From Methanoregulaceae archaeon UBA467 (lineage in GTDB: Archaea; Halobacteriota; Methanomicrobia; Methanomicrobiales; Methanospirillaceae): a stretch of 64,000 bases of DNA. Under the pieces are notes generated by a model, which ran no database searches, was not told the origin of the DNA, and was given only the letters and a program-made list of their open reading frames with translations. This document shows, piece by piece, positions 49,475 to 59,187 of this stretch. The position numbers were made by a program, and so were the translations under genes. The number at the start of each line of letters is the position of its first letter. Position 1 is the stretch's first letter. Location: assembly GCA_002503825.1 (NCBI GenBank), contig DASP01000015.1:103581-167580 (forward strand), in the 5' to 3' direction.

Positions 49475-49584
49475 GTCATACCAGCATGGCTCCGGGATAA
49501 TAAATTGTAACCCGACGAGATCATCCTCATGCCAGCGGGTGAGGAGTCATACCAGCATGGCTCCGGGATAATAAATTGTAACCC
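49475..49584. repeat. Pair of 39-bp direct repeats, period 71 bp
   Basis: Identical copies at 49475-49513 and 49546-49584 (GTCATACCAGCATGGCTCCG to AATTGTAACCC), separated by 32 unrelated bases. The surrounding 49281-49705 has no gene; an AT-rich TACTATATATAATTTACTA tract (about 49445-49462) precedes the first copy and looks like a TATA box. Confidence 0.95.
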
Positions 49585-49705
49585 TCAGGGTCTGAAAAAG
49601 GGCAAAAATTTCTTGAAAAAGAGAATTTAACCGGTGATTGCCCATGTACCGCTGTACACAGGGGATACCCGGATTTTCCTTAACGCTGAAGTGTATTTAC
49701 ACCTG

Positions 49706-51106
49706 TTACGTGCCGAGCGGGGTTGTTGAGAACCCGTAGAACGTATCAGCGTTCTCCATGATAACCCAGTACCCCTTGAACGGCAGGATGTCGACCATCG
49801 GGCCCCCTCGTGCATATCCCCAGCCGGGCTGGTTCAGGGCCGGACTGATGACCATGCTGTACCCGGTTTTTCCACCGCTCGTCTCATTGATGCTGATGAG
49901 TGCCTGCGAGATGGGCATTACCGTAAATGCTCCGTCCTGGTACGGGGCAGCCGGGCTGATCAGGCTGACACCTTCCGGAAGGGAGCGGGACGGGGGTGCG
50001 GTTACCTCGGATGATGGCACGAGATAGGCGATGGCCTGCCCGTTTACCTTGATATAGAGCGCCTGCAGCGGTACAAGGTCATACGTGGCGTCAGGGACAA
50101 ACCAGTAGCCGTTCCAGCCGAGGACCACGGCGATCTTCTCCTGTTCGCTCTGGTTGAAGATCCGGTCAAGCCGGGAATTCTCCGTGTCCAGCCGGACCGG
50201 TGTTGAAAACAGGTTCCAGTTGTCACCAAGCGTCACGAAGAATGACGTTACGGGTTCAAGGTCTGCATACAGGTCGATCGTACCATCCTTTGGAGGATAC
50301 GTGGTGATCGGTGCCGAATAGGTGCTATATCCCTGTTTTTCAACGGAGTAATGTGTGATCGGCGCTGCCGTGAGATAGATTGTTACCAGGAGCGTGCCAT
50401 TTTCGATGGTACCCCGGTAGTTGTCGTTGAAATAGACTTCGGCCCCGTCGACATTCGAATGGACAAGGAAATAACCCTTATCCCCGCCGATTGAAGGCAT
50501 GCTCATCACCGTGACCGGATCTTCTGCGGTCTTTGTGTAGGTGAGGTTCTCACAGTATACGGTGAGCGATACCGTATAATCCCCCGGGGCCGTGTAGGTG
50601 TGGAGCGGACTGTATTCCGATGAGGTCGTGTTATCACCGAAATCCCACAGGAGGCCGGTATGGTTCGAGACCTGCAGGAGCGTGAAATTCACGGGGAGCG
50701 GTGCAAAACCGCTGTCAGGAACTGCAGTGAAATGGGCAAACGGCCGTGCATCGATGATCAACTCCTCAAAATGAGCATGGATGGTGTGGTCTGAGGTCAC
50801 ATTGTTGAATGTATACATGACCGGATCCCGTGACGGCTGGATCGCCACGGTCTGGCCGTCGATCGAATAATTCCATACTACCCAGGTCGTTCCTCCTCCC
50901 CAGCAGTTTATATTTCCCTGGTCAGGCGTCATCACAAACGTCTGGTCTGAACCTTCCAGGACCTGGATTTCCCCCGCGGGGTCTATCGTGCCGTTTTGTC
51001 CGGCCGTTGCCGTTATGGTAAATGTCTGGTCAGCAAGCACTGCAGGGCATACAAGTGCAATGATGATGATGATCAGGCATATCCTTCCGGTCAGGTATCG
51101 GGACAT
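49706..51106 (-). CDS. Secreted PKD/PEGA-domain protein sharing its C-terminus with the S-layer protein
   Basis: 466 residues from ATG 51106 (MSRYLTGRICLIIIIIALVCPAVLA signal peptide; the longer start adds a basic stretch that does not belong). A beta-rich N-terminal domain (FTITATAGQNGTIDPAGEIQVLEGSDQTF) is followed by a PKD domain (about 125-205: FTAVPDSGFAPLPVNFTLLQVSNHTGLLWDFGDNTTSSEYSPLHTY) and a PEGA-like segment (GYFLVHSNVDGAEVYFNDNYRG). The last 190 residues, from SFFVTLGDNWNLFSTPVRLD on, are closely similar to the S-layer gene at 11128-13275. Cell-surface protein, role unknown. Confidence 0.85.
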   Translation of the reverse strand: MSRYLTGRICLIIIIIALVCPAVLADQTFTITATAGQNGTIDPAGEIQVLEGSDQTFVMTPDQGNINCWGGGTTWVVWNYSIDGQTVAIQPSRDPVMYTFNNVTSDHTIHAHFEELIIDARPFAHFTAVPDSGFAPLPVNFTLLQVSNHTGLLWDFGDNTTSSEYSPLHTYTAPGDYTVSLTVYCENLTYTKTAEDPVTVMSMPSIGGDKGYFLVHSNVDGAEVYFNDNYRGTIENGTLLVTIYLTAAPITHYSVEKQGYSTYSAPITTYPPKDGTIDLYADLEPVTSFFVTLGDNWNLFSTPVRLDTENSRLDRIFNQSEQEKIAVVLGWNGYWFVPDATYDLVPLQALYIKVNGQAIAYLVPSSEVTAPPSRSLPEGVSLISPAAPYQDGAFTVMPISQALISINETSGGKTGYSMVISPALNQPGWGYARGGPMVDILPFKGYWVIMENADTFYGFSTTPLGT

Positions 51107-51246
51107 ACTCCTATATCGGCAAATAAGACTATAAATAGTTCGGCTTCCCGAATAATCCTCAAACCTTTTGTTGAGACTTCGCACCCGGCGGGATCAATTT
51201 TTTATATATACAACCTCAACTTCTGGCTGTACAGGATAGACAGGCG

Positions 51247-52140
51247 ATGCACATGATTCACAAAATGTCGGTAGCAATAATAGTGATTTTCCTTATTCTG
51301 GCCTCACTCGTAGTCCCGGTAATGGCAGCAGGCGGAAACGGAGGAAATGGCGGCTCGTCAGGATCAGGCGGGTCGGGAGGAAGCAGCGATTCTTCAGGTT
51401 CAGGTAATTCGGGAGGGAATGGTGGATCCTCAGGATCGGATAATTCAGGCGGAGCCAGCGATTCTTCAGGGAATGCCGGAACGGGATCTGCTCAACCCGG
51501 CCAGGAAGGGCCCCAGTCCCAGCAGCTGCTGGAAGAACAGGCACGAAAACAGCAGGAGGCCGTCGAACAGCCCGGTGTACAGATCAACCAGCAGGACCGT
51601 GACCAGGACCAGAGCAGGACCAATATCTCATCAGCTGAAGAACAGGCCACTGCGGATCTAATCCGCCAGCAGGACCGTGATTATTTCTTCGACCAGATCA
51701 AAGAGCAGCAACAGAACCTTTCGCGTGACCGTGACCAGGACCAGGCACAGGTCGACCTTGCCCTCTACGCCCTTTCAATCTCTGCGAACGTGAGCGGCAG
51801 CACCGAACCTCAGCTTACCCGCCTCGCAGCCGAAGTCAACAGTTCTTTTACGGCTGCATTACAGGCACAGCAGCAGATACAGAACCGGGACTCCTTCTCG
51901 CGGGTGCTCTTTGGCGGAGATCAGCAGGCGGCCGGATTGCTGCTTCAATATTCTGATCAAAACCAGCAGCGTATCCAGGAGATGGAGCAACTGCTTATGA
52001 ACTGTTCGGACTGTGACCCGCAGGTGCGTCTGATGCTGGAAGAACAGGTGAAAGTGCTTTCACAGGAACAGAACCGGCTCACCGTCATCGGACAACAGGA
52101 ACAGGGTGAGAAGGGACTCTTCGGCTGGCTGTTCGGCTGA
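51247..52140 (+). CDS. Secreted Gly/Ser-rich, Gln-rich protein
   Basis: 297 residues; signal peptide MHMIHKMSVAIIVIFLILASLVVPVMA. Mature residues 28-80 are almost only Gly, Ser, Asn and Asp (GGNGGNGGSSGSGG units), then a long Gln/Asp/Arg-rich helical region with a repeated QQDRDQDQ(S/A) motif (QQDRDQDQSRTN, RDRDQDQAQVD) and coiled-coil potential, ending KGLFGWLFG. Low-complexity surface protein; no family recognised. Shares a short divergent promoter region (51107-51246) with the PKD/PEGA gene. Confidence 0.8.
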   Translation: MHMIHKMSVAIIVIFLILASLVVPVMAAGGNGGNGGSSGSGGSGGSSDSSGSGNSGGNGGSSGSDNSGGASDSSGNAGTGSAQPGQEGPQSQQLLEEQARKQQEAVEQPGVQINQQDRDQDQSRTNISSAEEQATADLIRQQDRDYFFDQIKEQQQNLSRDRDQDQAQVDLALYALSISANVSGSTEPQLTRLAAEVNSSFTAALQAQQQIQNRDSFSRVLFGGDQQAAGLLLQYSDQNQQRIQEMEQLLMNCSDCDPQVRLMLEEQVKVLSQEQNRLTVIGQQEQGEKGLFGWLFG

Positions 52141-52256
52141 GCAGAAGATCTTTTTTACCATTTTTTTCAGGTATGCCTGAATCTTCAGGGAATTATTACG
52201 TGAAAAGTGCGGGACAACCGCACGTTCTTCCCTGCCGGACAGGTCTTTTTATCACC

Positions 52257-52365
52257 ATTCTTCAGGAAAAAAGGTACTATACCGGGGCGATATCCGGTCA
52301 GAAATGACTTTTTACCGCTATTCTTCAGGAAAAAAGGTACTATACAGCGGTGATATCCGGTCAGA
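52257..52365. repeat. Pair of 46-bp direct repeats, period 63 bp
   Basis: ATTCTTCAGGAAAAAAGGTA... to ...ATATCCGGTCAGA at 52257-52302 and 52320-52365, with three differences near the middle (ACCGGGGCG against ACAGCGGTG). The gap 52141-52604 otherwise has no gene. Confidence 0.9.
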
Positions 52366-52604
52366 CCGCTCGCTTATCACAGGATTCTCCAGCAGGGGTA
52401 AAACGCCGGATGATATGAATAAGGTATAGGTCAGAACGGGAAGTTTCGTACTGCCATTTTTTCGGGTGGAGACAGTGGGTGCGGGTTTACCGGAAGGGTT
52501 TCAACAAAGCCGTATTTCATTAAAATATCTCTGATATGCACGGTCCGGAGGGACAGGTATATTGATCGTGGCGTTCAATAATGCTGCAGGAGGGAAAATA
52601 CCTC

Positions 52605-53168
52605 GTGATAAAACCTGCACTTCTGATCATCGACATGCAGAACGATTTCATCCGGGAGGGCTCCCCGCTCCGTATCGGGGGGGCAGGGGCAGCCATCGGG
52701 AACATGGCCGATATCCTTGATCTGTTCCGCGTAAAAGGCCACCCGGTCATTCATGTATTGAGAATTCACCGGCAGGACGGGTCTGATGTTGAGATCTCAC
52801 GACGGGACCTTTTCAGGAAAACGCCGTTTGCGGTTGAAGGCACCCCGGGATCTGAAGTTATCAGTGAGTTATCACCCCGTTCCGGGGAGTATATCATACA
52901 TAAGACCCGGATGAGTGCCTTCATGGGCACCGATCTCGATCTCCTTCTCCGTTCACTCGGTGCTGACACCCTGTTCGTGACAGGGGTGCAGACCCCGAAC
53001 TGCATCAGGACAACGGTCTTTGATGCATTCGCACTTAATTACGAGACATATCTTGTCGATGATGCGGTTGCGGCACAGACCCCGGAGATCCACCAGTCAA
53101 ATGTCCGTGACATGGCCGCTATCGGTATTCATATCGTGAAAACAGAAGAGATCAGGGGATTTTTATAG
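52605..53168 (+). CDS. Isochorismatase-family cysteine hydrolase
   Basis: 187 residues from GTG 52605, with CAGGAGG about 12 bp upstream (a start eight codons earlier is possible). PALLIIDMQNDFI supplies the catalytic Asp, EYIIHKTRMSAFMGTDLD the Lys, and LFVTGVQTPNCIRTTVFDAFALNYETYLVDDAV the Cys with the usual cis-peptide TGV-x-x-x-x-C pattern (TGVQTPNCI). Full length for the family; hydrolyses amide, enol-ether or thiol substrates such as nicotinamide-like compounds. Substrate unknown; monocistronic. Confidence 0.9.
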   Translation: MIKPALLIIDMQNDFIREGSPLRIGGAGAAIGNMADILDLFRVKGHPVIHVLRIHRQDGSDVEISRRDLFRKTPFAVEGTPGSEVISELSPRSGEYIIHKTRMSAFMGTDLDLLLRSLGADTLFVTGVQTPNCIRTTVFDAFALNYETYLVDDAVAAQTPEIHQSNVRDMAAIGIHIVKTEEIRGFL

Positions 53169-53379
53169 GGCCTGTGCCGGTGTCCGTGCCAGGGAATCTC
53201 ACTTCCCGTCAAAATCCGGCACCATTTCATTTTTTATTTTCCTGTTCAGGTCATCCCGATCCAGGCACTTTTACAGGCAATTACGATATGCACGTACTAT
53301 ATTTCCATGATTCTCCTCATCCGTGCGGATGTGCAGGGAAGAACAGAACCTGTGCATTCCTGCAATGATGCACGTGCCG

Positions 53380-56300
53380 TTAAACGTCAGATTTTCTGAT
53401 GGTAAAGGAGATCCTGGCACCCATAGAGGGAGTACCTGGGACGCGATCTTCTGCCCATATGGTACCCCCGTATGATTCCACCAGCGTCCGGGCGATGAAA
53501 AGACCAAGACCTTTTCCGCTTTGTTTGCTGGTGCCCTTCCTGAACCGGTTAAAAATCAGGGGTTTTAAGTCGTCGGCAATACCCGGTCCGGTATCTTCGA
53601 CCGAGACCTCGATCATACCCTCTTTTTCGCGTGCAGTTATATGGATATCAACGTCGGGGCCGCCGAACTTGGCACTGTTCCCGATCAGGTTGGTAAAGAT
53701 CTCACCCATCAGTTCGTCTGCAAGCACAAAAAATGAGACAGGGCCGGATGTAATCCTGGCATCGGGAAACCGTGCGGTTTCGGCTGATATCACTTTTTGA
53801 AGGTCAACAATCCTTAAAACCTGCTCTTTTTCACGCATTTTCCGGATCGTCGAGACATTCCTGATAATCTCAACGCTCTGCCAGATACCGGAGAACACCC
53901 GGCGTGCAAATTCCTTTGTTTCACCGCTGGTCTCCTCGATCAGGAATTCTGCATACCCGAGTGAGCCTGCATTCGCGTTGTTGATATCGTGTGTCATGAT
54001 ATCGAGGTACAGGTTCGCATCGTCATTCAGTTGTTCCAGCCTTTTCTGGAGCAGACCCTTCTGAAGCCCGGCACCAAGTTCCCTCCCGAGAGAATTGAGG
54101 ATTTCCCTGATCTCGGGGGTGAGGGTATCCGTTCCCCTGGAAAATACACATAATGCCCCGAATACCCGGTCTTCCACGCGTAACGGGACACAGGTGCATG
54201 TTATCATGCCCTCAGGAAAAATCCCTGGTTCCTGCACCGGTAAATGATGAATGTCAACTGGCAGTGCATCCCTGAAAAGGGGACTGAAATCCGACTCGTC
54301 GATAGTGACCGTCATCATACTTTCAGGCAGATCGTGTGGGAGCTTATGGGAATAGCGAAGCGTGGCGGTTGTATTATTCTGGTCGGCAAGGTAAATCACC
54401 CCTCCGGTGAACGAAAGAAGATCGACGGTCTTTTCAAGAGATGATTCAAGGAGTTCTTCTACAGAAATAGATGATGTCGATGCACTGATTACCTGGTTGA
54501 TAATGGAAAGGTACTTGTTATTATTTTTGATCTCCTCTTCGGCCCGCTTTCTTTCACGGATATCATGCATCACGGTGGCAAAACAATACGGCGTGTCATC
54601 AGACGGGCGCCTGATCAAAAACGTCGTAACATCAACGTCGATATGTTCGCCTGTCTTGACATTGAGAATCTGCGTTTCGCCCTTCCACCACCCCCGTGAG
54701 TTCAGCGCTGGCATGATCTCTGTCATGAACAGGTCTATGTCTTCCGGCAGGACGAAATCGGTGACTTTTGTCGCTGTTACATCCCCTGCTGAAATGCCGG
54801 CAAGGGCCTGTCCTTCCGGGTTAATATAAGTGACATTCCCGTCGAGGTCTGCAATGCCGATAAATTCCCGGCTTGATTCGACCACTGCAAGGAGTCTCTG
54901 CTGCCGTTCTTCCATTTTCTTCTGTTCGGTCACATCGATAAGTACGAGAATGACGCCGGGAACTCCATCGAATAATACCTGGCTGGCAGCCGGGTGGACC
55001 ATAACTGCCCGTACCTCGCCGCTTCTCGTTACTACCTCGATCTCATAAGGGCTGACTGGCTCTCCCTGCTGGCGCCGTATCATCATTTCCCGGGCGCGTT
55101 TCTGGCTGGCCCCGGTCAGGTACGTAAAAAGGGAAGAGTTGATGAGTTCTTCACGTGAGTAACCCATGGTCCTGACGGTCGCCGGATTTGCATAGATGAT
55201 GCGGTCTCCACTATATACAATTACATATTCAGGAAGGTTTTCAACGAGCGTCCTGTAACGCTCCTCACTTTCGGCGAGTGCAAGTTCTGTGGATTTAAGT
55301 TCTGAAATATCCCTTGATATGCCAAGGAGCCTGATTTTTTCACCGGCATTTTTTGCAAGCGGGACCAGTCGCGTGTCAAGCCACCGTACACTGCCCTCCT
55401 GCTCAATCCGGTGCTGGAAGTGCGCAGGTATACCGGTAGACAGGACTTCCATGATATTACTGGAAAGCAGGCCCGACAAATCGGCAGGGAATATGTCGTA
55501 TATCGTCCTGCCCGTAATAATATGTTCATTTCCGGTAAAGGAACGGGTCCCGAAGAGGTTCATGTATTCCAGAGTCCCGTCATAGCCTACGATGAATATC
55601 GAATCCTGTGCGGTTTCGGCAAGTGTACGGTAACGGTTTTCACTCTCACGCAATGATTCCTCGGCTTTGACACTTGTAGTAATATCGACACCGATTGCAA
55701 CGAACCTGCTCATTTCACCCCCGGTCCCTGGCAGTCCCCGCGTGTTCCAGAGAAGAACTTTCCGGGCGTTGTCCTTTGTGTGAATCGTGGTCTCAAAGTT
55801 CTGCAGGAATGCATCTTTCCTGATGATGTCCTGGATGGTTTTGGTTATCCGTTGCCGGTACTCTTTATCAGGGTAAAGAAGTTTCCAGATAGTGCCGGAA
55901 CCGAGCACCTCGTCGGCCGTGTACCCGCTGATACGTTCTGCAGCCTTGTTCCAGACAAGTATCTTCCCCCTGCCATCGAGGACCATCAGCCATACATTTG
56001 CATTCGAAATAATGCTCTGCTGCAGCTGGGTTATATCACGGAGATGGGATTCAGTTCCTTTCCTCTCGGTGATGTCGGTGATGGTGAGAACGATGCTTCT
56101 CCCGGAAAGGGCGGTTGCAGAAAGAAGTACTGTTGCATGCGCTCCATCTTTTTTTACCATCACCGATTCAAAGTCCCTGAGTTCCGTCTGTTCATCAAGC
56201 GCGTGCATAAATTGTTCGCCGACATCTGGATCGGCAAAAAGGCTCTTAATATGGATCTGGTTCCACTCTGCTGCTGAGTATCCGAATAAAGTGTCAGCCT

Positions 56301-56736
56301 GGGGGTTATGAATCCTCATCGCCATTCCAGGGCCTTCAAGAACGATAATGGCGTTTCCGCCTTTCAGGAAGATCTGTTCGAAGTTTTTCCTTGCCGCGAC
56401 AAGAACCGTTGAAAGCCATGCGACAACCGCTGAAATGACCCCGAAGACAACGAGCCTTATGACGGCAGATTCAAGTTCAGCGGAAGGCGGATAGGTGAAG
56501 ATGCCGACCAGTATCACGTATACCAGGCCGAGGCACACTGACATTGCAACCCCCCTGGCCCGGTAGTGGTAGGACAATAAAATTATCGGGACATAGTAGA
56601 GGTGCATGAAAACGGTGGTGATCCCGGATGAGAGGCAGAATATGGTCGCAAGAATTACAAGGAGAGAGCTAATGCACGAGAGAAACAGCCACTCTTTCTC
56701 GCTCAGGGACTTTTTATTCAGGTCGGATGGGATCAT
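53380..56736 (-). CDS. Membrane-bound multi-PAS, GAF sensor histidine kinase
   Basis: 1118 residues. N-terminal 110 residues hold about four transmembrane helices (FLSCISSLLVILATIFCLSSGI, AMSVCLGLVYVILVGIFTY, AVIRLVVFGVISAVVAWLSTVL). Five PAS domains follow (about 118-230, 236-360, 365-485, 488-610, 615-745), then a GAF-like domain (about 760-905: SVEELLESSLEKTVDLLSFTGGVIYL...FGALCVFSRG), a dimerisation box LYLDIMTHDINNANAGSLGY with the His acceptor, and an ATPase domain (NLIGNSAKFGG, VEDTGPGIADDL, GKGLGLFIARTLVESYGG). No receiver domain. Lies after atwA on the same strand with a 150-bp gap; probably separate. Ligand unknown. Confidence 0.92.
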   Translation of the reverse strand: MIPSDLNKKSLSEKEWLFLSCISSLLVILATIFCLSSGITTVFMHLYYVPIILLSYHYRARGVAMSVCLGLVYVILVGIFTYPPSAELESAVIRLVVFGVISAVVAWLSTVLVAARKNFEQIFLKGGNAIIVLEGPGMAMRIHNPQADTLFGYSAAEWNQIHIKSLFADPDVGEQFMHALDEQTELRDFESVMVKKDGAHATVLLSATALSGRSIVLTITDITERKGTESHLRDITQLQQSIISNANVWLMVLDGRGKILVWNKAAERISGYTADEVLGSGTIWKLLYPDKEYRQRITKTIQDIIRKDAFLQNFETTIHTKDNARKVLLWNTRGLPGTGGEMSRFVAIGVDITTSVKAEESLRESENRYRTLAETAQDSIFIVGYDGTLEYMNLFGTRSFTGNEHIITGRTIYDIFPADLSGLLSSNIMEVLSTGIPAHFQHRIEQEGSVRWLDTRLVPLAKNAGEKIRLLGISRDISELKSTELALAESEERYRTLVENLPEYVIVYSGDRIIYANPATVRTMGYSREELINSSLFTYLTGASQKRAREMMIRRQQGEPVSPYEIEVVTRSGEVRAVMVHPAASQVLFDGVPGVILVLIDVTEQKKMEERQQRLLAVVESSREFIGIADLDGNVTYINPEGQALAGISAGDVTATKVTDFVLPEDIDLFMTEIMPALNSRGWWKGETQILNVKTGEHIDVDVTTFLIRRPSDDTPYCFATVMHDIRERKRAEEEIKNNNKYLSIINQVISASTSSISVEELLESSLEKTVDLLSFTGGVIYLADQNNTTATLRYSHKLPHDLPESMMTVTIDESDFSPLFRDALPVDIHHLPVQEPGIFPEGMITCTCVPLRVEDRVFGALCVFSRGTDTLTPEIREILNSLGRELGAGLQKGLLQKRLEQLNDDANLYLDIMTHDINNANAGSLGYAEFLIEETSGETKEFARRVFSGIWQSVEIIRNVSTIRKMREKEQVLRIVDLQKVISAETARFPDARITSGPVSFFVLADELMGEIFTNLIGNSAKFGGPDVDIHITAREKEGMIEVSVEDTGPGIADDLKPLIFNRFRKGTSKQSGKGLGLFIARTLVESYGGTIWAEDRVPGTPSMGARISFTIRKSDV

Positions 56737-56885
56737 GATATCATTTCAAAAAATCCGGCTCTTATCCTCTCATTCGTTCAATTGAATAATAATAATAGCT
56801 GTTGCGACGAAGGCAGGGCATGGCAGGTGATAACCCGGGAACAATGAAAATTGAACAGGTCTTGAAAAAAGGGAACGTGCAGAAT

Positions 56886-58532
56886 TTATGACCGTTCACT
56901 AAGTCCTCTGGTCTCTGCCGGGCCCATTACTTTCTTCTCCTCGGCCGAGAGTTTCTCAAGGATATCATGTGTCAGTCCAATATCGACAATCCTTCCTCCC
57001 CGCATAAGTGCAACCCTGTCGCAGGTATCACGGACAAATTCCATGTCGTGGGAGATGATCACAAATGTCTCATCCATCTCGTTTCGTGCATGAAGAATGG
57101 AATGCCGGACGTCCTGTTTCGTTATCGGGTCCATGGTCCCGGTGGGTTCGTCGAGGACGACGATACGCGGCTCCCTGATCAGTACCTGCGCAAGTGCGAC
57201 GCGGTGCCGCTCACCCTCTGAAAGTTCCCCGGGCTGTCGTTTCAGGATCGATTCGACTGTACTGTCAGTAAAACCTGACATCTTAAGACTTATCCGGGCC
57301 TTGTAGAGTGCCAGTTCCTTTGGGAATTCAAGTCCGATAGCATCGGTAAGGTTGTCGAGGACATTCCTGTGCGGGTAAAGGTCATATTCCTGGTGCAGCA
57401 GGCCGATGTACGGCTTGGCACGCCCTCTCTCGCTGATACCTGCCTTCGTCATATCAACCCAGTCGTCACCGATCCTGATGTTCATCTCGCCGCTCGTGGG
57501 CTCGATTATTCCTGACATGATCCTTGACAATGTCGTTTTTCCGGCGCCGCTTGTGCCGATTATCCCGAATATTTCCCGTTCTGCGACTTCGAAGCTGACA
57601 TCGTGTACTGCCCTTATCACCCCGCGGTCGACCGTCAGGTACCGTTTTGCAAGGTCACGGGCGGAAATTATACGGTCGCCGTGCTGACTTGGGACAACGA
57701 TATCCTCTTCTGAGAGGTTTTTCATGAAATAATCGATAACCTCCGCGGGCTGCCCGATTTTTGCAATTTTTCCCTCGTCAAGGAGCATGGCACGGTGGGC
57801 GACATCTTGTATGACGCCTGAAAAATGCGAGGTGATGACCATCCCCATGTTATGGGCGCGTGCCGCATCAAGGAGCATCGCATGCACGAGGTGTGCAGTA
57901 CGTGAATCGAGCGTCCCGGTCGGTTCATCGGCGAAGAGGAGGACCGGGTCTTTTGCAAGCTGGCGGGCAAGCACGACACGCTGTTTCTCTCCCCCGGAGA
58001 GGTCACGGGCGATATGCATCATGCGATGAGTGAGGCGGACCCTGTCAATAAGGTCGGCTGCCCGCTGGATTGCATCTTCAGCCGGGTATTCCACGTCATC
58101 GAGGGCACGGAGGACATTTTCAATCACCCTGTCGTTTCCGTAGAGTGCAAATGTGCGCTGAAACATCATTGCAGTCCGCAGCATTGCCTTTTTGCGGGTC
58201 TCTTCGTCAGATCCGTTCCAGAGATCGATATCTGCGGTCCGGTAGTTATCGCCGCACCGCGAGCAGGGTGTTCCGGCATTACCCGGGATATCCATGTGGC
58301 CGCATCCCGGGCATTCGGCCATGTGATAGACCACCGAGCCGGATGTGGGTGGCTGATCGATACCCCGAAGGAGGTGCATCAGAACGGTTTTTCCGCTGCC
58401 GCTGCGACCGATGATCCCGAGGATCTCACCCTGGCTTAAATCAAACGAGATATTGTCCAGGGCACGCTCTCCCTGGAAATCCATGGTAAGGTTCCTGACG
58501 CGTATAAACGGTACCTGTTGTGCCTCGAACAT
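56886..58532 (-). CDS. atwA: Methyl-coenzyme M reductase system component A2 (tandem ABC ATPase)
   Basis: 548 residues, two ABC cassettes. The first: Walker A IIGRSGSGKTVLM (residues about 41-52), a zinc-finger insert CPGCGHMDIPGNAGTPCSRCG (about 75-95) that is a hallmark of AtwA, signature DLSGGEKQRVVLARQLAKDPVLLFADEPTGTLD. The second: Walker A IIGTSGAGKTTLSR (about 325), GELSEGERHRVALAQVLIREPRIVVLDEPTGTMD. No membrane segments. AtwA uses ATP in reductive activation of methyl-coenzyme M reductase in methanogens. It begins 15 bp after the stop of the NifX-like gene, so it is likely co-transcribed with that gene and the DUF5320 gene. Confidence 0.95.
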   Translation of the reverse strand: MFEAQQVPFIRVRNLTMDFQGERALDNISFDLSQGEILGIIGRSGSGKTVLMHLLRGIDQPPTSGSVVYHMAECPGCGHMDIPGNAGTPCSRCGDNYRTADIDLWNGSDEETRKKAMLRTAMMFQRTFALYGNDRVIENVLRALDDVEYPAEDAIQRAADLIDRVRLTHRMMHIARDLSGGEKQRVVLARQLAKDPVLLFADEPTGTLDSRTAHLVHAMLLDAARAHNMGMVITSHFSGVIQDVAHRAMLLDEGKIAKIGQPAEVIDYFMKNLSEEDIVVPSQHGDRIISARDLAKRYLTVDRGVIRAVHDVSFEVAEREIFGIIGTSGAGKTTLSRIMSGIIEPTSGEMNIRIGDDWVDMTKAGISERGRAKPYIGLLHQEYDLYPHRNVLDNLTDAIGLEFPKELALYKARISLKMSGFTDSTVESILKRQPGELSEGERHRVALAQVLIREPRIVVLDEPTGTMDPITKQDVRHSILHARNEMDETFVIISHDMEFVRDTCDRVALMRGGRIVDIGLTHDILEKLSAEEKKVMGPAETRGLSERS

Positions 58533-58547
58533 TGCCGTATCCCCGCA

Positions 58548-58886
58548 TCAGTGGTCGTGATGACAGCTGCTCTCACCAGGGACAATCCGTCCTGCAATGA
58601 AGTCCTGTGCAACGATATCAACAGGCCCTGAAACGCCAAGAATAACCTGGATCCCGTTCTGGTTAAAAAGGTCGACTGCTTTCGGTCCCATCCCCCCGGC
58701 GATTATATGGGTCACGTCGTGGGAGGCGAGAAATACCGGTAATTTTCCTGGTTCGTGGGGCGGGCTCTCCAGTTCGTCCTGCCGGTAAATGACAGAGTCC
58801 TTAATCTGGTATATCGCATATCCCTCACAGTGTCCAAAATGGGCTGATACACGCCCACCGTCTTTTGCTATTGCTAATTTCATCAT
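58548..58886 (-). CDS. NifX/NifB-type dinitrogenase iron-molybdenum cofactor family protein
   Basis: 112 residues from ATG 58886 (or the adjacent ATG 58883), with GAGAGG just upstream. MKLAIAKDGGRVSAHFGHCEGYAIYQIKD is the standard opening; HEPGKLPVFLASHDVTHIIAGGMGPKAVDLFNQNGIQVILGVSGPVDIVAQDFIAGRIVPGESSCHHDH has the conserved G-x-(M/I)-G and the final metal-binding H/C tail (CHHDH). Proteins of this type bind iron-sulfur or FeMo-like clusters. Not proof of nitrogen fixation; relatives are widespread in methanogens next to MinD-type ATPases. Lies between DUF5320 and atwA. Confidence 0.9.
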   Translation of the reverse strand: MMKLAIAKDGGRVSAHFGHCEGYAIYQIKDSVIYRQDELESPPHEPGKLPVFLASHDVTHIIAGGMGPKAVDLFNQNGIQVILGVSGPVDIVAQDFIAGRIVPGESSCHHDH

Positions 58887-58903
58887 GTACCTCTCTAATC
58901 TTA

Positions 58904-59152
58904 TCAGCGGAAATTGCCCCTGCGCCTGCCGCCGCCAGGCCCTCTCCCGCATCTGTACGGGATTCCGATCCTGCTTCCCCTGGATGCCGGTACGACAGGC
59001 CCGGGAATCTCTGAAGCGTTATTTCCAGGACCTTCCACCGGATACCGGTTTCCGGAAAAATTCATTGTTTTTTCAGGAGACGTGCACCGTCCACGGCGCC
59101 ATCCCTCTGTCTGTCCCGCTCCTGCGGGGCCTTTTCCGTCAGGTCCTGGCAT
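58904..59152 (-). CDS. DUF5320-like small Gly-rich protein
   Basis: 82 residues from ATG 59152, six bases after AGGTGAT. MPGPDGKGPAGAGQTEGWRRGRC fits the DUF5320 opening (MPGxDGTGPxGxGPGTGRGxGxC). The rest is Gly/Pro/Arg-rich (GPVVPASRGSRIGIPYRCGRGPGGGRRRGNFR) with one more cysteine. These small proteins nearly always accompany NifX-like and MinD-type ATPase genes; function unknown. It heads the second transcript of the cluster, behind a TATA box and the CTCATATGAG operator. Confidence 0.75.
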   Translation of the reverse strand: MPGPDGKGPAGAGQTEGWRRGRCTSPEKTMNFSGNRYPVEGPGNNASEIPGPVVPASRGSRIGIPYRCGRGPGGGRRRGNFR

Positions 59153-59187
59153 TGAATAATCACCTGGCACGATGGAGACGTACCATA

